Positions 36,573-45,200 of a stretch of DNA of 64,000 bases are shown piece by piece. This stretch comes from Phyllobacterium calauticae (GTDB taxonomy: Bacteria > Pseudomonadota > Alphaproteobacteria > Rhizobiales > Rhizobiaceae). The notes beneath the pieces are model-generated. The model saw only the letters and a program-made list of their open reading frames with translations. It was not told where the DNA came from and did not search any database. The stretch is taken from the NCBI RefSeq assembly GCF_019991125.1, contig NZ_JAGENB010000001.1, positions 806,001 through 870,000 on the forward strand, given 5' to 3'. Within the stretch, counting starts at the first letter, position 1. The number at the start of each line of letters is the position of its first letter. The position numbers and the translations under genes are program-made.

Positions 36573-36710
36573 GCCTGCGCCCCGGCTGGAGTGTGGTATC
36601 CGGGGTATCGTTGGGGATGATCTTCGTTCATTCCGCTTGATGTTAAACACCAAAATTACTCAGCGACCGGAAACTTGCCCCGGCAATTCCGCCAGCCTAG
36701 ATAGAACTCT

Positions 36711-36771
36711 GGAGGACGACCTCCTCGCGGCCGTAAAAGGCTGCGTCTGAACACAAGCCGGGACGGCCCGC
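36711..36771 (+). ncRNA. Guanidine-II (mini-ykkC) riboswitch
   Basis: Two short hairpins each carry the diagnostic ACGR loop: GGAGG-ACGA-CCTCC (36711-36724) and CGGG-ACGG-CCCG (36759-36770). The linker folds into a third hairpin, CGCGGCC/GGCTGCG (36726-36745). The element ends just before the ribosome site of a Gdx/SugE-type exporter, the known target of this class, where guanidinium binding raises translation. Confidence 0.88.
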
Positions 36772-36792
36772 ACATGGAAAAGGATGGTCGTC

Positions 36793-37107
36793 ATGGCCTG
36801 GATTTATCTCGTCGTCGCAGGACTCTTTGAAATCGGCTGGGCCATCGGGCTCAAGTACACCGACGGTTTTACCCGGTTGACGCCGTCGGTACTGACCGGC
36901 GCCAGCATGGTGATCAGCGTTCTCGTGCTGGGCCTTGCCCTGCGTGAGCTGCCCGTGGGCAGCGCCTATGCGGTCTGGACCGGTATCGGCACGGTCGGCA
37001 CCGCGCTGCTCGGCATGTATCTTTTCGGAGAACCGGCAACGGTCATCCGTCTCGTCTGCATCGGCCTGATCGTCTCCGGCATTGCCGGGTTGAAATTTCT
37101 TGCCTGA
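36793..37107 (+). CDS. sugE: Small multidrug resistance family guanidinium exporter (Gdx/SugE)
   Basis: The 104-residue protein has four membrane helices. [30 protein letters not shown] carries the membrane-embedded Glu and the SugE-type GLKYT motif; [19 protein letters not shown] is the GxGx signature of the Gdx subgroup. As a dual-topology dimer it exchanges guanidinium for protons. The ATG at 36793 is chosen over 36784 because AAGGA is well spaced only for the former. The upstream guanidine-II riboswitch supports the substrate. Confidence 0.94.
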   Translation: MAWIYLVVAGLFEIGWAIGLKYTDGFTRLTPSVLTGASMVISVLVLGLALRELPVGSAYAVWTGIGTVGTALLGMYLFGEPATVIRLVCIGLIVSGIAGLKFLA

Positions 37108-37156
37108 GACAAATCGGATGCTGCATTCGGGGTCCATCTTGTTCTAATGTAGCGCC

Positions 37157-37939
37157 ATGAGCGACCCTGAAAACCCTGCCTTCACCTCCACCGAACTTGA
37201 ACGCTATGCCCGTCACATCATCCTGGCGGAGATCGGCGGTCCCGGCCAGCAGAAGCTCAAGCGCGCCCGCGTGCTTGTCGTGGGCGCTGGCGGACTGGGC
37301 GCGCCGGTGCTGCAGTATCTGGCGGCCGCAGGCGTCGGTACGCTTGGCATTGTCGATGATGACCGGGTTTCGCTGTCCAATCTGCAGCGGCAGGTCATTC
37401 ACGACACCGACCTCGTCGGCTCGCCCAAGGTCGAAAGCGCCGTCCGCGCCATTGCCGCGATCAATCCGCACGTTACGGTCGAAGCCCATGAAACGCGCAT
37501 TGCACCCGATAACGCCGCCGATCTCATCAGCCGTTATCACATCGTCGTCGACGGCTCGGACAATTTCGACACACGCTATCTGCTTGCCGATGCCTGTGCA
37601 GCGGGAAAACGTCCGCTGGTTTCCGCAGCGCTCGGACGGTTCGACGGCTCCCTGACAACGCTCAAACCCTATGAACGGAATGGCAAGGGCGAACAGAACC
37701 CATCCTATCGCGATCTCTTCCCTTCCCCGCCGCCGCCAGGTCTCGTGCCTGCCTGCGCGGAAGCCGGTGTTCTCGGCGTGCTCCCCGGTGTTATCGGCAG
37801 CCTGCAGGCCACCGAAGTCATCAAGCTGATCACAGGTATCGGCGAGCCGCTGATCGGCAGGCTGCTGCTTTACGATGCATTGAGCTCGCGCTTCGAGACG
37901 ATCAGGTACAAGGCAAACACCGCCGGAGCTGCGGCGTGA
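37157..37939 (+). CDS. moeB: MoeB/ThiF-family adenylyltransferase
   Basis: The 260-residue E1-like enzyme adenylates the C-terminal glycine of a small sulphur-carrier protein such as MoaD or ThiS. The nucleotide-binding motif VVGAGGLGAPVLQYLAAAGVG, the Arg in DRVSLSNLQRQV and VDGSDNFDTRYLLADAC are in place, and VPACAEAGVLG carries the conserved Cys. The paired CxxC zinc motifs of E. coli MoeB are absent. It begins 50 bp after sugE, and the aconitase X genes follow 21 bp after its stop. Confidence 0.88.
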   Translation: MSDPENPAFTSTELERYARHIILAEIGGPGQQKLKRARVLVVGAGGLGAPVLQYLAAAGVGTLGIVDDDRVSLSNLQRQVIHDTDLVGSPKVESAVRAIAAINPHVTVEAHETRIAPDNAADLISRYHIVVDGSDNFDTRYLLADACAAGKRPLVSAALGRFDGSLTTLKPYERNGKGEQNPSYRDLFPSPPPPGLVPACAEAGVLGVLPGVIGSLQATEVIKLITGIGEPLIGRLLLYDALSSRFETIRYKANTAGAAA

Positions 37940-37960
37940 CCGGACAGAAGGTCCTTCGCC

Positions 37961-39217
37961 ATGGCGCTTGAGCTGACTGCGGAGCAAAGGGCAATCGCCA
38001 ATGGTGCACGCGGCGAGGGTGCGGCGATGGCTCTGCGCATTGTCGCGGCGACAGCCCGCTTGATGGGCGCCCCGTCGCTCATTCCCATTGCCTCAGCCCA
38101 TATCGACGGCGCACTCTATCACGGGGATTCCGGCACGCTGTTTGCCGAGAAGCTCGTGGAAGGCGGGGCAAGGGTTGCTGTGAGAGCCACGCTCAATGTC
38201 GGCTCACTTGACCTGACCGGCTGTTCGAAGAACCGGCTGGAGCCGCATGAGCGCGGCATGGCCCGGCGAATGATGGATGCCTACCGGACGCTTGGCTGCG
38301 AACCGACATGGACATGCGCGCCCTATCAGGCCGGGCATCGCCCCGCCTACGGCAGCGACGTCGCCTGGGGCGAATCCAATGCGGTGGTCTTCTGCAATTC
38401 CGTCTTCGGCGCGCGGACCAACCGCTATGGCGACTTTCTCGATATCGCCTGCGCGATTGCAGGCTACGCCCCGTACTACGGATTTCATCTCCCGGAAAAC
38501 CGCCGGGCCAGAATCGTCTTCGATGTATCGGGGCTGGACGCGGAGTTCCTGGCATCCGAGGCCGCGTGGCCGATCCTTGGCAGTCTTTACGGGCGGGAAA
38601 TAGGCGATGCCGTGGGTGTTGTCACCGGTATCGAGCATCATCCCGGAGAAGATGCGCTGAAAGCTTTTGGCGCAGCAGCGGCCTCCGCCGGTGCCGTCGG
38701 GCTTTTCCACGTGGCCGGCGTTACGCCCGAAGCGCCGGACCTTGCGACCGCCCTGCATCATCGGGCGCCGGAAACGGTGATCAAGGTCACCACCGACATG
38801 ATTGGGGATTCCCGGCGCAGGCTGTCCACAGCGGCCAGCGCCGAATCCATCCATGCCGTGGCCATCGGCAGCCCGCACCTTTCCGGCGCCGAGTTTGATC
38901 GCCTGGAGCGGCTGATCGCCGGGCGTCGTCTCCATGTTCCGCTCTATGCCTGCACCGGCCGCCATGCCCTCGCCGCGCTCGAAAGCAGCGGCAAGCGCCT
39001 GATACTGGAACAGAGCGGCGTCATTATCGTCGCCGATACCTGTGTCGTCGTCACGCCCATCCTGCCCGATATCGACAATGCCGTGCTGATGACCAATTCG
39101 GGAAAGTTTGCCCATTATGCGCCGGGGAATACGGGTTATGGCGTTATTTACGGCTCCATGGCCGAATGTGTGGAAAGTGCCGTTACCGGGCACCCAGTGT
39201 TTGGAGCCACCGAATGA
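37961..39217 (+). CDS. Aconitase X catalytic (large) subunit
   Basis: The 418-residue protein belongs to the DUF521/AcnX family. LELTAEQRAIANGARGEGAAMALRI, AHIDGALYHGD, LDLTGCSKNRLEPHE and TWTCAPYQAGHRPAYGSDVAWGESNAVVFCNSVFGARTN region blocks are family marks, with cysteines that can hold an iron-sulphur cluster. Characterised bacterial AcnX enzymes dehydrate cis-3-hydroxy-L-proline; archaeal ones act on mevalonate 5-phosphate. It overlaps the small subunit by four bases, the type II two-subunit arrangement. The substrate here is inferred, since no proline racemase-like gene is adjacent. Confidence 0.88.
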   Translation: MALELTAEQRAIANGARGEGAAMALRIVAATARLMGAPSLIPIASAHIDGALYHGDSGTLFAEKLVEGGARVAVRATLNVGSLDLTGCSKNRLEPHERGMARRMMDAYRTLGCEPTWTCAPYQAGHRPAYGSDVAWGESNAVVFCNSVFGARTNRYGDFLDIACAIAGYAPYYGFHLPENRRARIVFDVSGLDAEFLASEAAWPILGSLYGREIGDAVGVVTGIEHHPGEDALKAFGAAAASAGAVGLFHVAGVTPEAPDLATALHHRAPETVIKVTTDMIGDSRRRLSTAASAESIHAVAIGSPHLSGAEFDRLERLIAGRRLHVPLYACTGRHALAALESSGKRLILEQSGVIIVADTCVVVTPILPDIDNAVLMTNSGKFAHYAPGNTGYGVIYGSMAECVESAVTGHPVFGATE

Positions 39218-39627
39218 ACCGGTTTCAAACAGAAATTCTTGTGCAAGGCCAGCCAGCTCTGGCAGAGGCGCTGGTTTTGACAGCCCCCATCAGCTTCTGG
39301 GGCGGCGTCAATCCCAAGACCGGACGGATCGCCGACGTGCGCCATCCCCAGCACGGCATCGCCATCACCGGCAAGGTTCTGTGCCTACCGGGAACCATCG
39401 GGTCATCATCGGCGGCAGCCGTGCTTCTGGAACTCGTTTCTGCCGGTCTCGCACCCGCCGCCATCATCCTGCATGAGCCCGACGCCATTCTCCTCCTGGG
39501 CCTGATTGTTGCGCAGGAGATGGGCCACGCAACGCCCATGGCTGTCAAACTCGACCGCAGGGAGTTTACCCACCTGACCGATCAAACGCTCGCGATTGAT
39601 GTTGCCGGGATGGTCAGCGTTCAATAA
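39214..39627 (+). CDS. Aconitase X swivel (small) subunit
   Basis: The 137-residue protein is a DUF126/AcnX swivel domain. ISFWGGVNPKTGRIADVRHPQHG and GTIGSSSAAAVLLELVSAG form the phosphate- or carboxylate-binding region characteristic of the family. The ATG lies in the stop codon of the large subunit, so the two are made together and act as one enzyme. Convergent with the next gene, 26 bp away. Confidence 0.9.
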   Translation: MNRFQTEILVQGQPALAEALVLTAPISFWGGVNPKTGRIADVRHPQHGIAITGKVLCLPGTIGSSSAAAVLLELVSAGLAPAAIILHEPDAILLLGLIVAQEMGHATPMAVKLDRREFTHLTDQTLAIDVAGMVSVQ

Positions 39628-39653
39628 TTCGCGTTGTTGCCAGCGACACCGGC

Positions 39654-40652
39654 TTAAACGAGATTGGGCAAAACCCGATCCGGCGGACGATGCCCGTCAA
39701 TGAAGGTGCGGATATTGATGATCACCTTCTCGCCCATGTCGATGCGGCCTTCCAGCGTTGCCGAACCCATATGCGGCAGGATGACGACCTTGCCCGCCTT
39801 GGCCAACTTACGGAGCTTTGAATTGACTGCAGGCTCGTGTTCGAAGACATCAAGCGCCGCGCCGGAGAGCTTTCCGGTTTCTAGCTGGGCGATCAGCGCC
39901 TGCTCATCGATGATCTGGCCGCGCGCCGTGTTGACGATGAAAGCGGAAGGCTGCATCAGCGCCAGCCGCCGCGCCGAGAGCAAATGGAACGTGGCTGGAG
40001 TGGACGGACAGTTGACCGAGATGATGTCCATTCGGGCCAGCATCTGATCGAGACTGTCCCAATAGGTTGCTTCCAGTTCGACTTCTGTCCTGGGACTGAC
40101 CGGCTTGCGGTTGTGATAATGGATCGACAGGCCAAAAGCCTTGGCGCGGCGGGCAACGGCAGTGCCGATACGGCCCATGCCGACAATGCCGAGGCGCTTG
40201 CCCCAGATACGCCGCCCAAGCATCCAGGTCGGGCCCCAGCCCTCCCATTTGCCGTCATCGAGCAGAATGGATGCGCCTTCCACCAAGCGCCGCGGCACAG
40301 CCAGCATCAGGGCCATAGTCATGTCGGCCGTGTCTTCGCTCAGGACATTGGGGGTATTGGTGACAGTGATGCCGCGCTTGGCGGCGGCAGGAACGTCGAT
40401 ATTGTCAACGCCATTGCCGAAATTGGCGATAAGCTTGAGATTCGGACCGGCTGCATTGATGATCTCTTCATCGATACGGTCGGTAACCGTGGGCACGAGA
40501 ACATTGGCTTGCTGGACGGCCTCGATCAGTTCCGCCTTTGACAACCGCCGGTCATCGACATTCAACCGCGCTTCGAAGAGTTCACGCATGCGCGTCTCAA
40601 CGGAATCGGGCAGTTTTCGGGTGATGACGACCAGAGGCTTTTTGTTAACCAA
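39654..40652 (-). CDS. D-2-hydroxyacid dehydrogenase (glyoxylate reductase type)
   Basis: The 332-residue NAD(P)-dependent enzyme has ANFGNGVDNIDV, the Rossmann motif GIVGMGRIGTAVARR near residue 153, VNTARGQIIDEQ with substrate Arg, the Glu in DVFEHEPAV and the catalytic His in LPHMGSAT. It is closest to GyaR-type glyoxylate reductases. The start is TTG at 40652, strongly supported by GGGAGGGG seven bases before; the longer reading from 40745 has no ribosome site. Confidence 0.9.
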   Translation of the reverse strand: MVNKKPLVVITRKLPDSVETRMRELFEARLNVDDRRLSKAELIEAVQQANVLVPTVTDRIDEEIINAAGPNLKLIANFGNGVDNIDVPAAAKRGITVTNTPNVLSEDTADMTMALMLAVPRRLVEGASILLDDGKWEGWGPTWMLGRRIWGKRLGIVGMGRIGTAVARRAKAFGLSIHYHNRKPVSPRTEVELEATYWDSLDQMLARMDIISVNCPSTPATFHLLSARRLALMQPSAFIVNTARGQIIDEQALIAQLETGKLSGAALDVFEHEPAVNSKLRKLAKAGKVVILPHMGSATLEGRIDMGEKVIINIRTFIDGHRPPDRVLPNLV

Positions 40653-40837
40653 TATTCCCCTCCCTTTTTCCGATGATATTGAGACCTCTTTAACCAAGTC
40701 ATTGCAAACTGCAATTGCTCTTGAGCTCCGATACTTGTCTATCAAGGCGGCGCGTCAAAGACAAAGAAAAATAGGGATCGTTCCTTGTTCAACCGCATAA
40801 TTGCCGGAAAAGAGCTCAGAACGATGAAGGACTGATT

Positions 40838-41398
40838 TTGTTGGGCATCTCATTTATTCGTTCTTTCACACTGACCGCCGGTATTGCGTCGGCCCTTTCC
40901 CTCGCTGTTCCCGCGGCGATTCCCGGCATTGCCACGGCTTATGCCGCCCAACAGGTTGGCCCCAGCGGCCTGCCATTGCCGCGTTTTGTCAGCCTGAAAC
41001 CCGGCCGCGTCAATTTGCGCGTCGGACCGGGGCGCGACTACGCCGTGACTTGGCTGTTTCTGAAATCGGGCCTGCCGGTGGAAATCGTCCAGGAATATGA
41101 CAACTGGCGGCGCATTCGCGATTCCGAGGGAACGGAAGGCTGGGTCTATCAGTCCCTCCTCTCCGGCAAGCGCACCGCGATGACAGCCCCGTGGCAGCGT
41201 GACAAGGACAATGTCATGCTGAATGTCTATCGCAGCGCCGATGACAAGGCGGGCATCGTGGCGCAGGTGCAGCCCGGCGTTCTGGCAACCCTCAAGATGT
41301 GCAATGGGGATTGGTGCCGGCTGGTATTCAGCGGTGCCAGCGGCTGGATGCGCCAATCGGATATCTGGGGTGCCTATCCCGGCGAGAAGTTTGATTAA
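40838..41398 (+). CDS. Exported SH3-domain protein
   Basis: The 186-residue protein has a signal peptide ending AYA (about residue 36), then two bacterial SH3-like domains: SLKPGRVNLRVGPGRDYAVTWLF to VYQSLLSG (residues 50-108), and VMLNVYRSADDKAGIVAQV to GWMRQSDIWG (126-179). Such proteins bind cell-wall peptides in the periplasm. The start is TTG at 40838 behind GAAGGA, with another TTG immediately after. It is divergent from the dehydrogenase; no partner enzyme is adjacent. Confidence 0.85.
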   Translation: MLGISFIRSFTLTAGIASALSLAVPAAIPGIATAYAAQQVGPSGLPLPRFVSLKPGRVNLRVGPGRDYAVTWLFLKSGLPVEIVQEYDNWRRIRDSEGTEGWVYQSLLSGKRTAMTAPWQRDKDNVMLNVYRSADDKAGIVAQVQPGVLATLKMCNGDWCRLVFSGASGWMRQSDIWGAYPGEKFD

Positions 41399-41473
41399 TC
41401 CATAGAATCCGGGCGGGCTTGCCTGACATGCCCGTCAGACTGCACAATCCGTCATCATTGATATGCGATTGGA

Positions 41474-41905
41474 TCAGCCGCGTTTTTTGCGCAGGCGGAT
41501 GATGATGTCCACGTTGACGATTTCCATGCCTTCCGGCACCGGCGGAAGATGGCCGACCATGGCCGAGCCATCCGGAATATCGATCACCTGATTTTCGCCT
41601 TCGACAAAAAAGTGATGGTGATCGGAAACATTGGTATCGAAATAGGTTTTTGCGCCTTCGACGGCGAGGATGCGCAACATGCCTGCCTGGGTGAACTGGT
41701 GCAGGGTATTGTAGACCGTCGCAAGGGAAACAGGCACATTGGCGCCGAGCGCCTCTTCATGCAGTTCTTCCGCCGAAAGATGACGATCGCCCTTGGCAAA
41801 GATCAGACTGGCAAGCGCTACACGCTGACGGGTGGGACGCAAACCCGCAAAGCGCAGGCGCTCTTGCAAGGGTACGTCGGCATCAATCTCATAAGAAATA
41901 TGCAT
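41474..41905 (-). CDS. irr: Iron response regulator Irr (Fur family)
   Basis: The 143-residue regulator has the winged helix GLRPTRQRVALASLIF to VSLATVYNTLHQFTQAG and the HHH motif in SDHHHFFVE that binds haem in Rhizobiales Irr. The Cys-Pro haem regulatory motif of Bradyrhizobium Irr is absent, as in Rhizobium and Brucella. Irr represses haem synthesis and iron-rich enzymes when iron is low. It is divergent from fabA across 223 bp that contain a 16-bp palindrome. Confidence 0.95.
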   Translation of the reverse strand: MHISYEIDADVPLQERLRFAGLRPTRQRVALASLIFAKGDRHLSAEELHEEALGANVPVSLATVYNTLHQFTQAGMLRILAVEGAKTYFDTNVSDHHHFFVEGENQVIDIPDGSAMVGHLPPVPEGMEIVNVDIIIRLRKKRG

Positions 41906-41947
41906 GGCCCGTCTGCCACTCCGTTAAATGATATCAAAAGTCTCACC

Positions 41948-41963
41948 ATAGACTGTTGTCTAT
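41948..41963. promoter_or_regulatory. Palindrome between irr and fabA, candidate operator
   Basis: ATAGAC and GTCTAT are perfect arms around TGTT, 43 bp before the irr start and 166 bp before the fabA start. Its position suits autoregulation of irr; it does not match the published Irr ICE box closely. Confidence 0.45.
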
Positions 41964-42128
41964 CGTGTTACATCATTGATATATGCCGTCTTGCGAAATC
42001 GATCAATAGGCCGCAATTCAGCCATTCCGTTAGGGATAAGCCAACAGACCGTTTTCAGCGAGAAACACTCTGTGATAGGGTCCGCCCGCGCAAAAGCGCC
42101 AGCACTGAAGCAATTGATGGGAGACAGA

Positions 42129-42644
42129 ATGCCAGAACAGAAATCAAGCTACGGGTACGAAGAGCTCCTTACGTGTGCCCGCGGAGAGATGTTCGGTCAG
42201 GGCAATGCCCAGTTGCCAGCTCCACCCATGCTGATGTTTGATCGCATTACCGAGATTTCCGAGACCGGCGGCGAAAACGGCAAGGGCTATATCCGTGCTG
42301 AATTCGACATCAAGCCGGACCTGTGGTTCTTCCCGTGTCACTTCATTGGCGATCCCGTCATGCCGGGCTGCCTTGGTCTCGACGCCATGTGGCAGCTGAC
42401 CGGCTTTTATCTGGGCTGGCTCGGCGAGCCCGGCAAGGGCCGCGCGCTGTCGACCGGCGAGGTCAAGTTCACCGGCATGGTCACCCCGAAGACCAAGATT
42501 GTCGAGTATGGCATCGACTTCAAGCGCGTCATGCGCGGTCGTCTGGTGCTGGGCATTGCGGACGGCTGGCTAAAAGCCGACGGCGAAACTATCTATAAGG
42601 CAACCGACCTGCGGGTTGGCCTATTCAAGGAAAGCGCTGCCTGA
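42129..42644 (+). CDS. fabA: 3-hydroxydecanoyl-ACP dehydratase/isomerase
   Basis: The 171-residue hotdog-fold enzyme dehydrates 3-hydroxydecanoyl-ACP and isomerises trans-2 to cis-3-decenoyl-ACP, the branch point to unsaturated fatty acids. The catalytic His is in [14 protein letters not shown] and the Asp in [10 protein letters not shown]. Length matches E. coli FabA (172). GGGAGA precedes the ATG. It is followed by fabB (37 bp) and fabI. Confidence 0.97.
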   Translation: MPEQKSSYGYEELLTCARGEMFGQGNAQLPAPPMLMFDRITEISETGGENGKGYIRAEFDIKPDLWFFPCHFIGDPVMPGCLGLDAMWQLTGFYLGWLGEPGKGRALSTGEVKFTGMVTPKTKIVEYGIDFKRVMRGRLVLGIADGWLKADGETIYKATDLRVGLFKESAA

Positions 42645-42681
42645 CCCTATCGGTCAGCGCAGCACCTTCAAGGAGATCGCA

Positions 42682-43911
42682 ATGCGGCGAGTGGTTGTGA
42701 CGGGGATGGGTATCGTGTCCTCTATCGGAAATAACGTGCAGGAGGTGCTGGAATCCCTGCGTGCAGCGAAATCGGGTATTGTCTTCGCGGAAGACTATGC
42801 AAAATACGGTTTCCGCAGTCAGGTGCACGGCGCTCCCACGCTTGATCCGGCAACGCTGGTCGACCGGCGCGCCATGCGCTTCCATGGCGGGGGAACCGCG
42901 TGGAATCATGTGGCCATGGACCAGGCCATCGCCGATGCCGGTCTCGATGAAAGTCAGATTTCCAACGAGCGCACCGGTATCATCATGGGTTCCGGCGGTT
43001 CATCCACCCGCACCATCGTCGAAGCTGCCGATAAGACCCGCGAATCGGGCTCATCCAAGAAAGTCGGCCCGTTTGCCGTGCCGAAAGCCATGTCTTCGAC
43101 CGCATCGGCAACGCTTGCCACATGGTTCAAGATCAAGGGTGTCAACTATTCCATTTCATCGGCCTGCGCGACGTCCAATCACTGCGTCGGCAATGCCTTC
43201 GAGATGATCCAGTATGGCAAGCAGGACATGATGTTTGCCGGCGGCTGCGAAGATCTCGACTGGACGCTTTCCGTGCTTTTCGACGGCATGGGCGCCATGT
43301 CCTCCAAGTTCAACGACCGGCCTTCGGTTGCATCGCGCGCCTATGACAAGAACCGCGACGGTTTCGTCATCTCCGGCGGCGCGGGCGTGCTGGTTCTGGA
43401 AGAGCTGGAACATGCCAGGGCGCGCGGCGCCAAGATTTACGGCGAAATCGTCGGTTACGGCGTGACATCGGACGGTGCCGACATGGTTGCGCCAAGCGGT
43501 GAAGGCGCCGCCCGCTGTATGCGGATGGCCATCGAGAATGTGAAGGGCAAGGTGGATTACATCAATCCGCACGCCACATCGACACCGGTTGGCGATCTCA
43601 AGGAGATCGAAGCCATTCGCGAAGTGTTCGGCACGGCGGAGGCCGGCTGCCCGCCGATCTCGGCGACAAAATCACTGACCGGGCACTCGCAGGGTGCCAC
43701 CGGCGTGCACGAATCAATCTATTCGCTTTTGATGATGAACCACAATTTCATCGCCGAGAGCGCCAATATTGAAGAACTCGATCCGGCATTCGAGGACATG
43801 CCTATTGTGCGCAAGCGGATCGACAATGCCAAACTGGATACGGTGCTGACCAATTCCTTCGGATTTGGTGGCACCAATGCAACGCTGGTGTTCCAGCGTT
43901 TCCAGGGTTGA
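42682..43911 (+). CDS. fabB: 3-oxoacyl-ACP synthase I
   Basis: The 409-residue condensing enzyme elongates the cis-3-decenoyl-ACP made by FabA. The Cys nucleophile is in [10 protein letters not shown], and the two His residues are in [11 protein letters not shown] and [28 protein letters not shown] and C-terminal [14 protein letters not shown] are typical. AAGGAG sits before the ATG. It is 11 bp before fabI. Confidence 0.97.
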   Translation: MRRVVVTGMGIVSSIGNNVQEVLESLRAAKSGIVFAEDYAKYGFRSQVHGAPTLDPATLVDRRAMRFHGGGTAWNHVAMDQAIADAGLDESQISNERTGIIMGSGGSSTRTIVEAADKTRESGSSKKVGPFAVPKAMSSTASATLATWFKIKGVNYSISSACATSNHCVGNAFEMIQYGKQDMMFAGGCEDLDWTLSVLFDGMGAMSSKFNDRPSVASRAYDKNRDGFVISGGAGVLVLEELEHARARGAKIYGEIVGYGVTSDGADMVAPSGEGAARCMRMAIENVKGKVDYINPHATSTPVGDLKEIEAIREVFGTAEAGCPPISATKSLTGHSQGATGVHESIYSLLMMNHNFIAESANIEELDPAFEDMPIVRKRIDNAKLDTVLTNSFGFGGTNATLVFQRFQG

Positions 43912-43922
43912 GAGGGAAGAAT

Positions 43923-44738
43923 ATGGGTGAACTGATGAAAGGCAAACGCGGTCTCATTATGGGGGTCGCGAACAGCCATTCCATTGCCTGGGGCATTGCC
44001 AAGGAACTGGCCGACAACGGCGCTGAACTCGCCTTCACCTATCAGGGCGATGCCTTCGGCAAGCGCGTTGCACCGCTCGCGGAACAACTCGGCTCCAAGC
44101 TGCTGCTTCCCTGTGATGTCGAGGATATCGCAACCGTCGACGCCGTGTTCGAGACCCTGGAAAAGGAATGGGGCACGCTTGATTTCGTCGTGCATGCCAT
44201 CGGCTTTTCCGACAAGTCGCAGCTCAAGGGCCGCTATGCCGATGTAACCACGCGCGACAATTTCAGCCGCACCATGGTGATATCAGCCTATTCCTTCACG
44301 GAAGTGGCGCAGCGTGCTTCGAAACTGATGACGAATGGCGGCTCCATCCTGACGCTGACCTATGGCGGCTCGACCCGCGTCATGCCGAACTACAACGTCA
44401 TGGGCGTGGCCAAGGCTGCCCTTGAAGCCATGGTGCGCTATCTCGCCGCCGATTACGGTCCGGAAAGCATCCGCGTCAACGCGATCTCCGCCGGTCCGGT
44501 CCGCACGCTGGCTGGCGCCGGCATCGGCGACGCACGCGCCATGTTCTCCTACCAGAAGCGCAACGCGCCGCTGCGCCGCACTGTCGATATCGACGATGTC
44601 GGCCGCTCGGCGCTCTATCTTCTCTCGGATATGTCGAGCGGCGTGACCGGCGAAATCCACTATGTGGATTCCGGCTACAACATCGTATCGATGCCAACGC
44701 TCGAAGAACTGAAGAAATCCGACGACGGCAAGGAATAA
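43923..44738 (+). CDS. fabI: Enoyl-ACP reductase (NADH)
   Basis: The 271-residue short-chain dehydrogenase-type enzyme completes each elongation cycle and is the triclosan target class. It has the FabI cofactor motif GVANSHSIAWGIAK and the active-site Tyr-x6-Lys (YNVMGVAK), followed by ISAGPVRTLAGAGI. The ATG at 43923 follows GAGGGAAG. It closes the fabABI operon and is followed by a long terminator. Confidence 0.97.
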   Translation: MGELMKGKRGLIMGVANSHSIAWGIAKELADNGAELAFTYQGDAFGKRVAPLAEQLGSKLLLPCDVEDIATVDAVFETLEKEWGTLDFVVHAIGFSDKSQLKGRYADVTTRDNFSRTMVISAYSFTEVAQRASKLMTNGGSILTLTYGGSTRVMPNYNVMGVAKAALEAMVRYLAADYGPESIRVNAISAGPVRTLAGAGIGDARAMFSYQKRNAPLRRTVDIDDVGRSALYLLSDMSSGVTGEIHYVDSGYNIVSMPTLEELKKSDDGKE

Positions 44739-44763
44739 ACCCTCCTGCCAGAATTGACAGCAG

Positions 44764-44799
44764 TCCCGTGAGACCAGGCTTGGTTTTGCGGGATTTTTG
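44764..44799 (+). terminator. Rho-independent terminator of the fab operon
   Basis: A 13-bp stem beginning TCCCG and ending CGGGA, with several G-T pairs and the loop GGCT, followed by TTTTTG, 26 bp after fabI. Confidence 0.82.
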
Positions 44800-44846
44800 T
44801 TGAAAGTGGGCCTCCCTTTTTCGTCAGGAATGTCAGGAGACCCACC

Positions 44847-45200
44847 ATGCGCCTCGTTGAAACGCTTATCTACAGCCTGCGCCCGGGAACAGGAGCCGAA
44901 TTCCACAAACTGGTGTGCGAGGAAAGCCTGCCCATACACCAGTCCATCGATATGGACGTGGTCGACTTCGGCCAATCGGAGCATCACCCCGATGCCTATT
45001 TCCTCGTGCGCGCCTATGACAATCTAGATCACCTCAACGCTTCGCAGGAAGCGCTCTATTCCAGCGATACCTGGCGCAGGGGTCCACGTCCCGCCATTCT
45101 GCAACGGATCGTCGTCAGCCTCAAATCCATGGCGTGGATGAGCGAGGCGGCCATCGAAGAAACGAGGCTGTGCGGTATCCGGCGGCGGCGATTGAACTGA
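44847..45200 (+). CDS. NIPSNAP-like protein
   Basis: The 117-residue protein has a ferredoxin-like alpha/beta dimeric barrel pattern: RLVETLIYSLRPGTGAEFHKLV at the N terminus and HHPDAYFLVRAYDNLDHL in the middle, as in NIPSNAP and related small stress proteins. The function is unknown. AGGAGA precedes the ATG. Its stop abuts the stop of the converging methyltransferase gene with no space. It follows the fab terminator, so it is probably separate from that operon. Confidence 0.7.
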   Translation: MRLVETLIYSLRPGTGAEFHKLVCEESLPIHQSIDMDVVDFGQSEHHPDAYFLVRAYDNLDHLNASQEALYSSDTWRRGPRPAILQRIVVSLKSMAWMSEAAIEETRLCGIRRRRLN

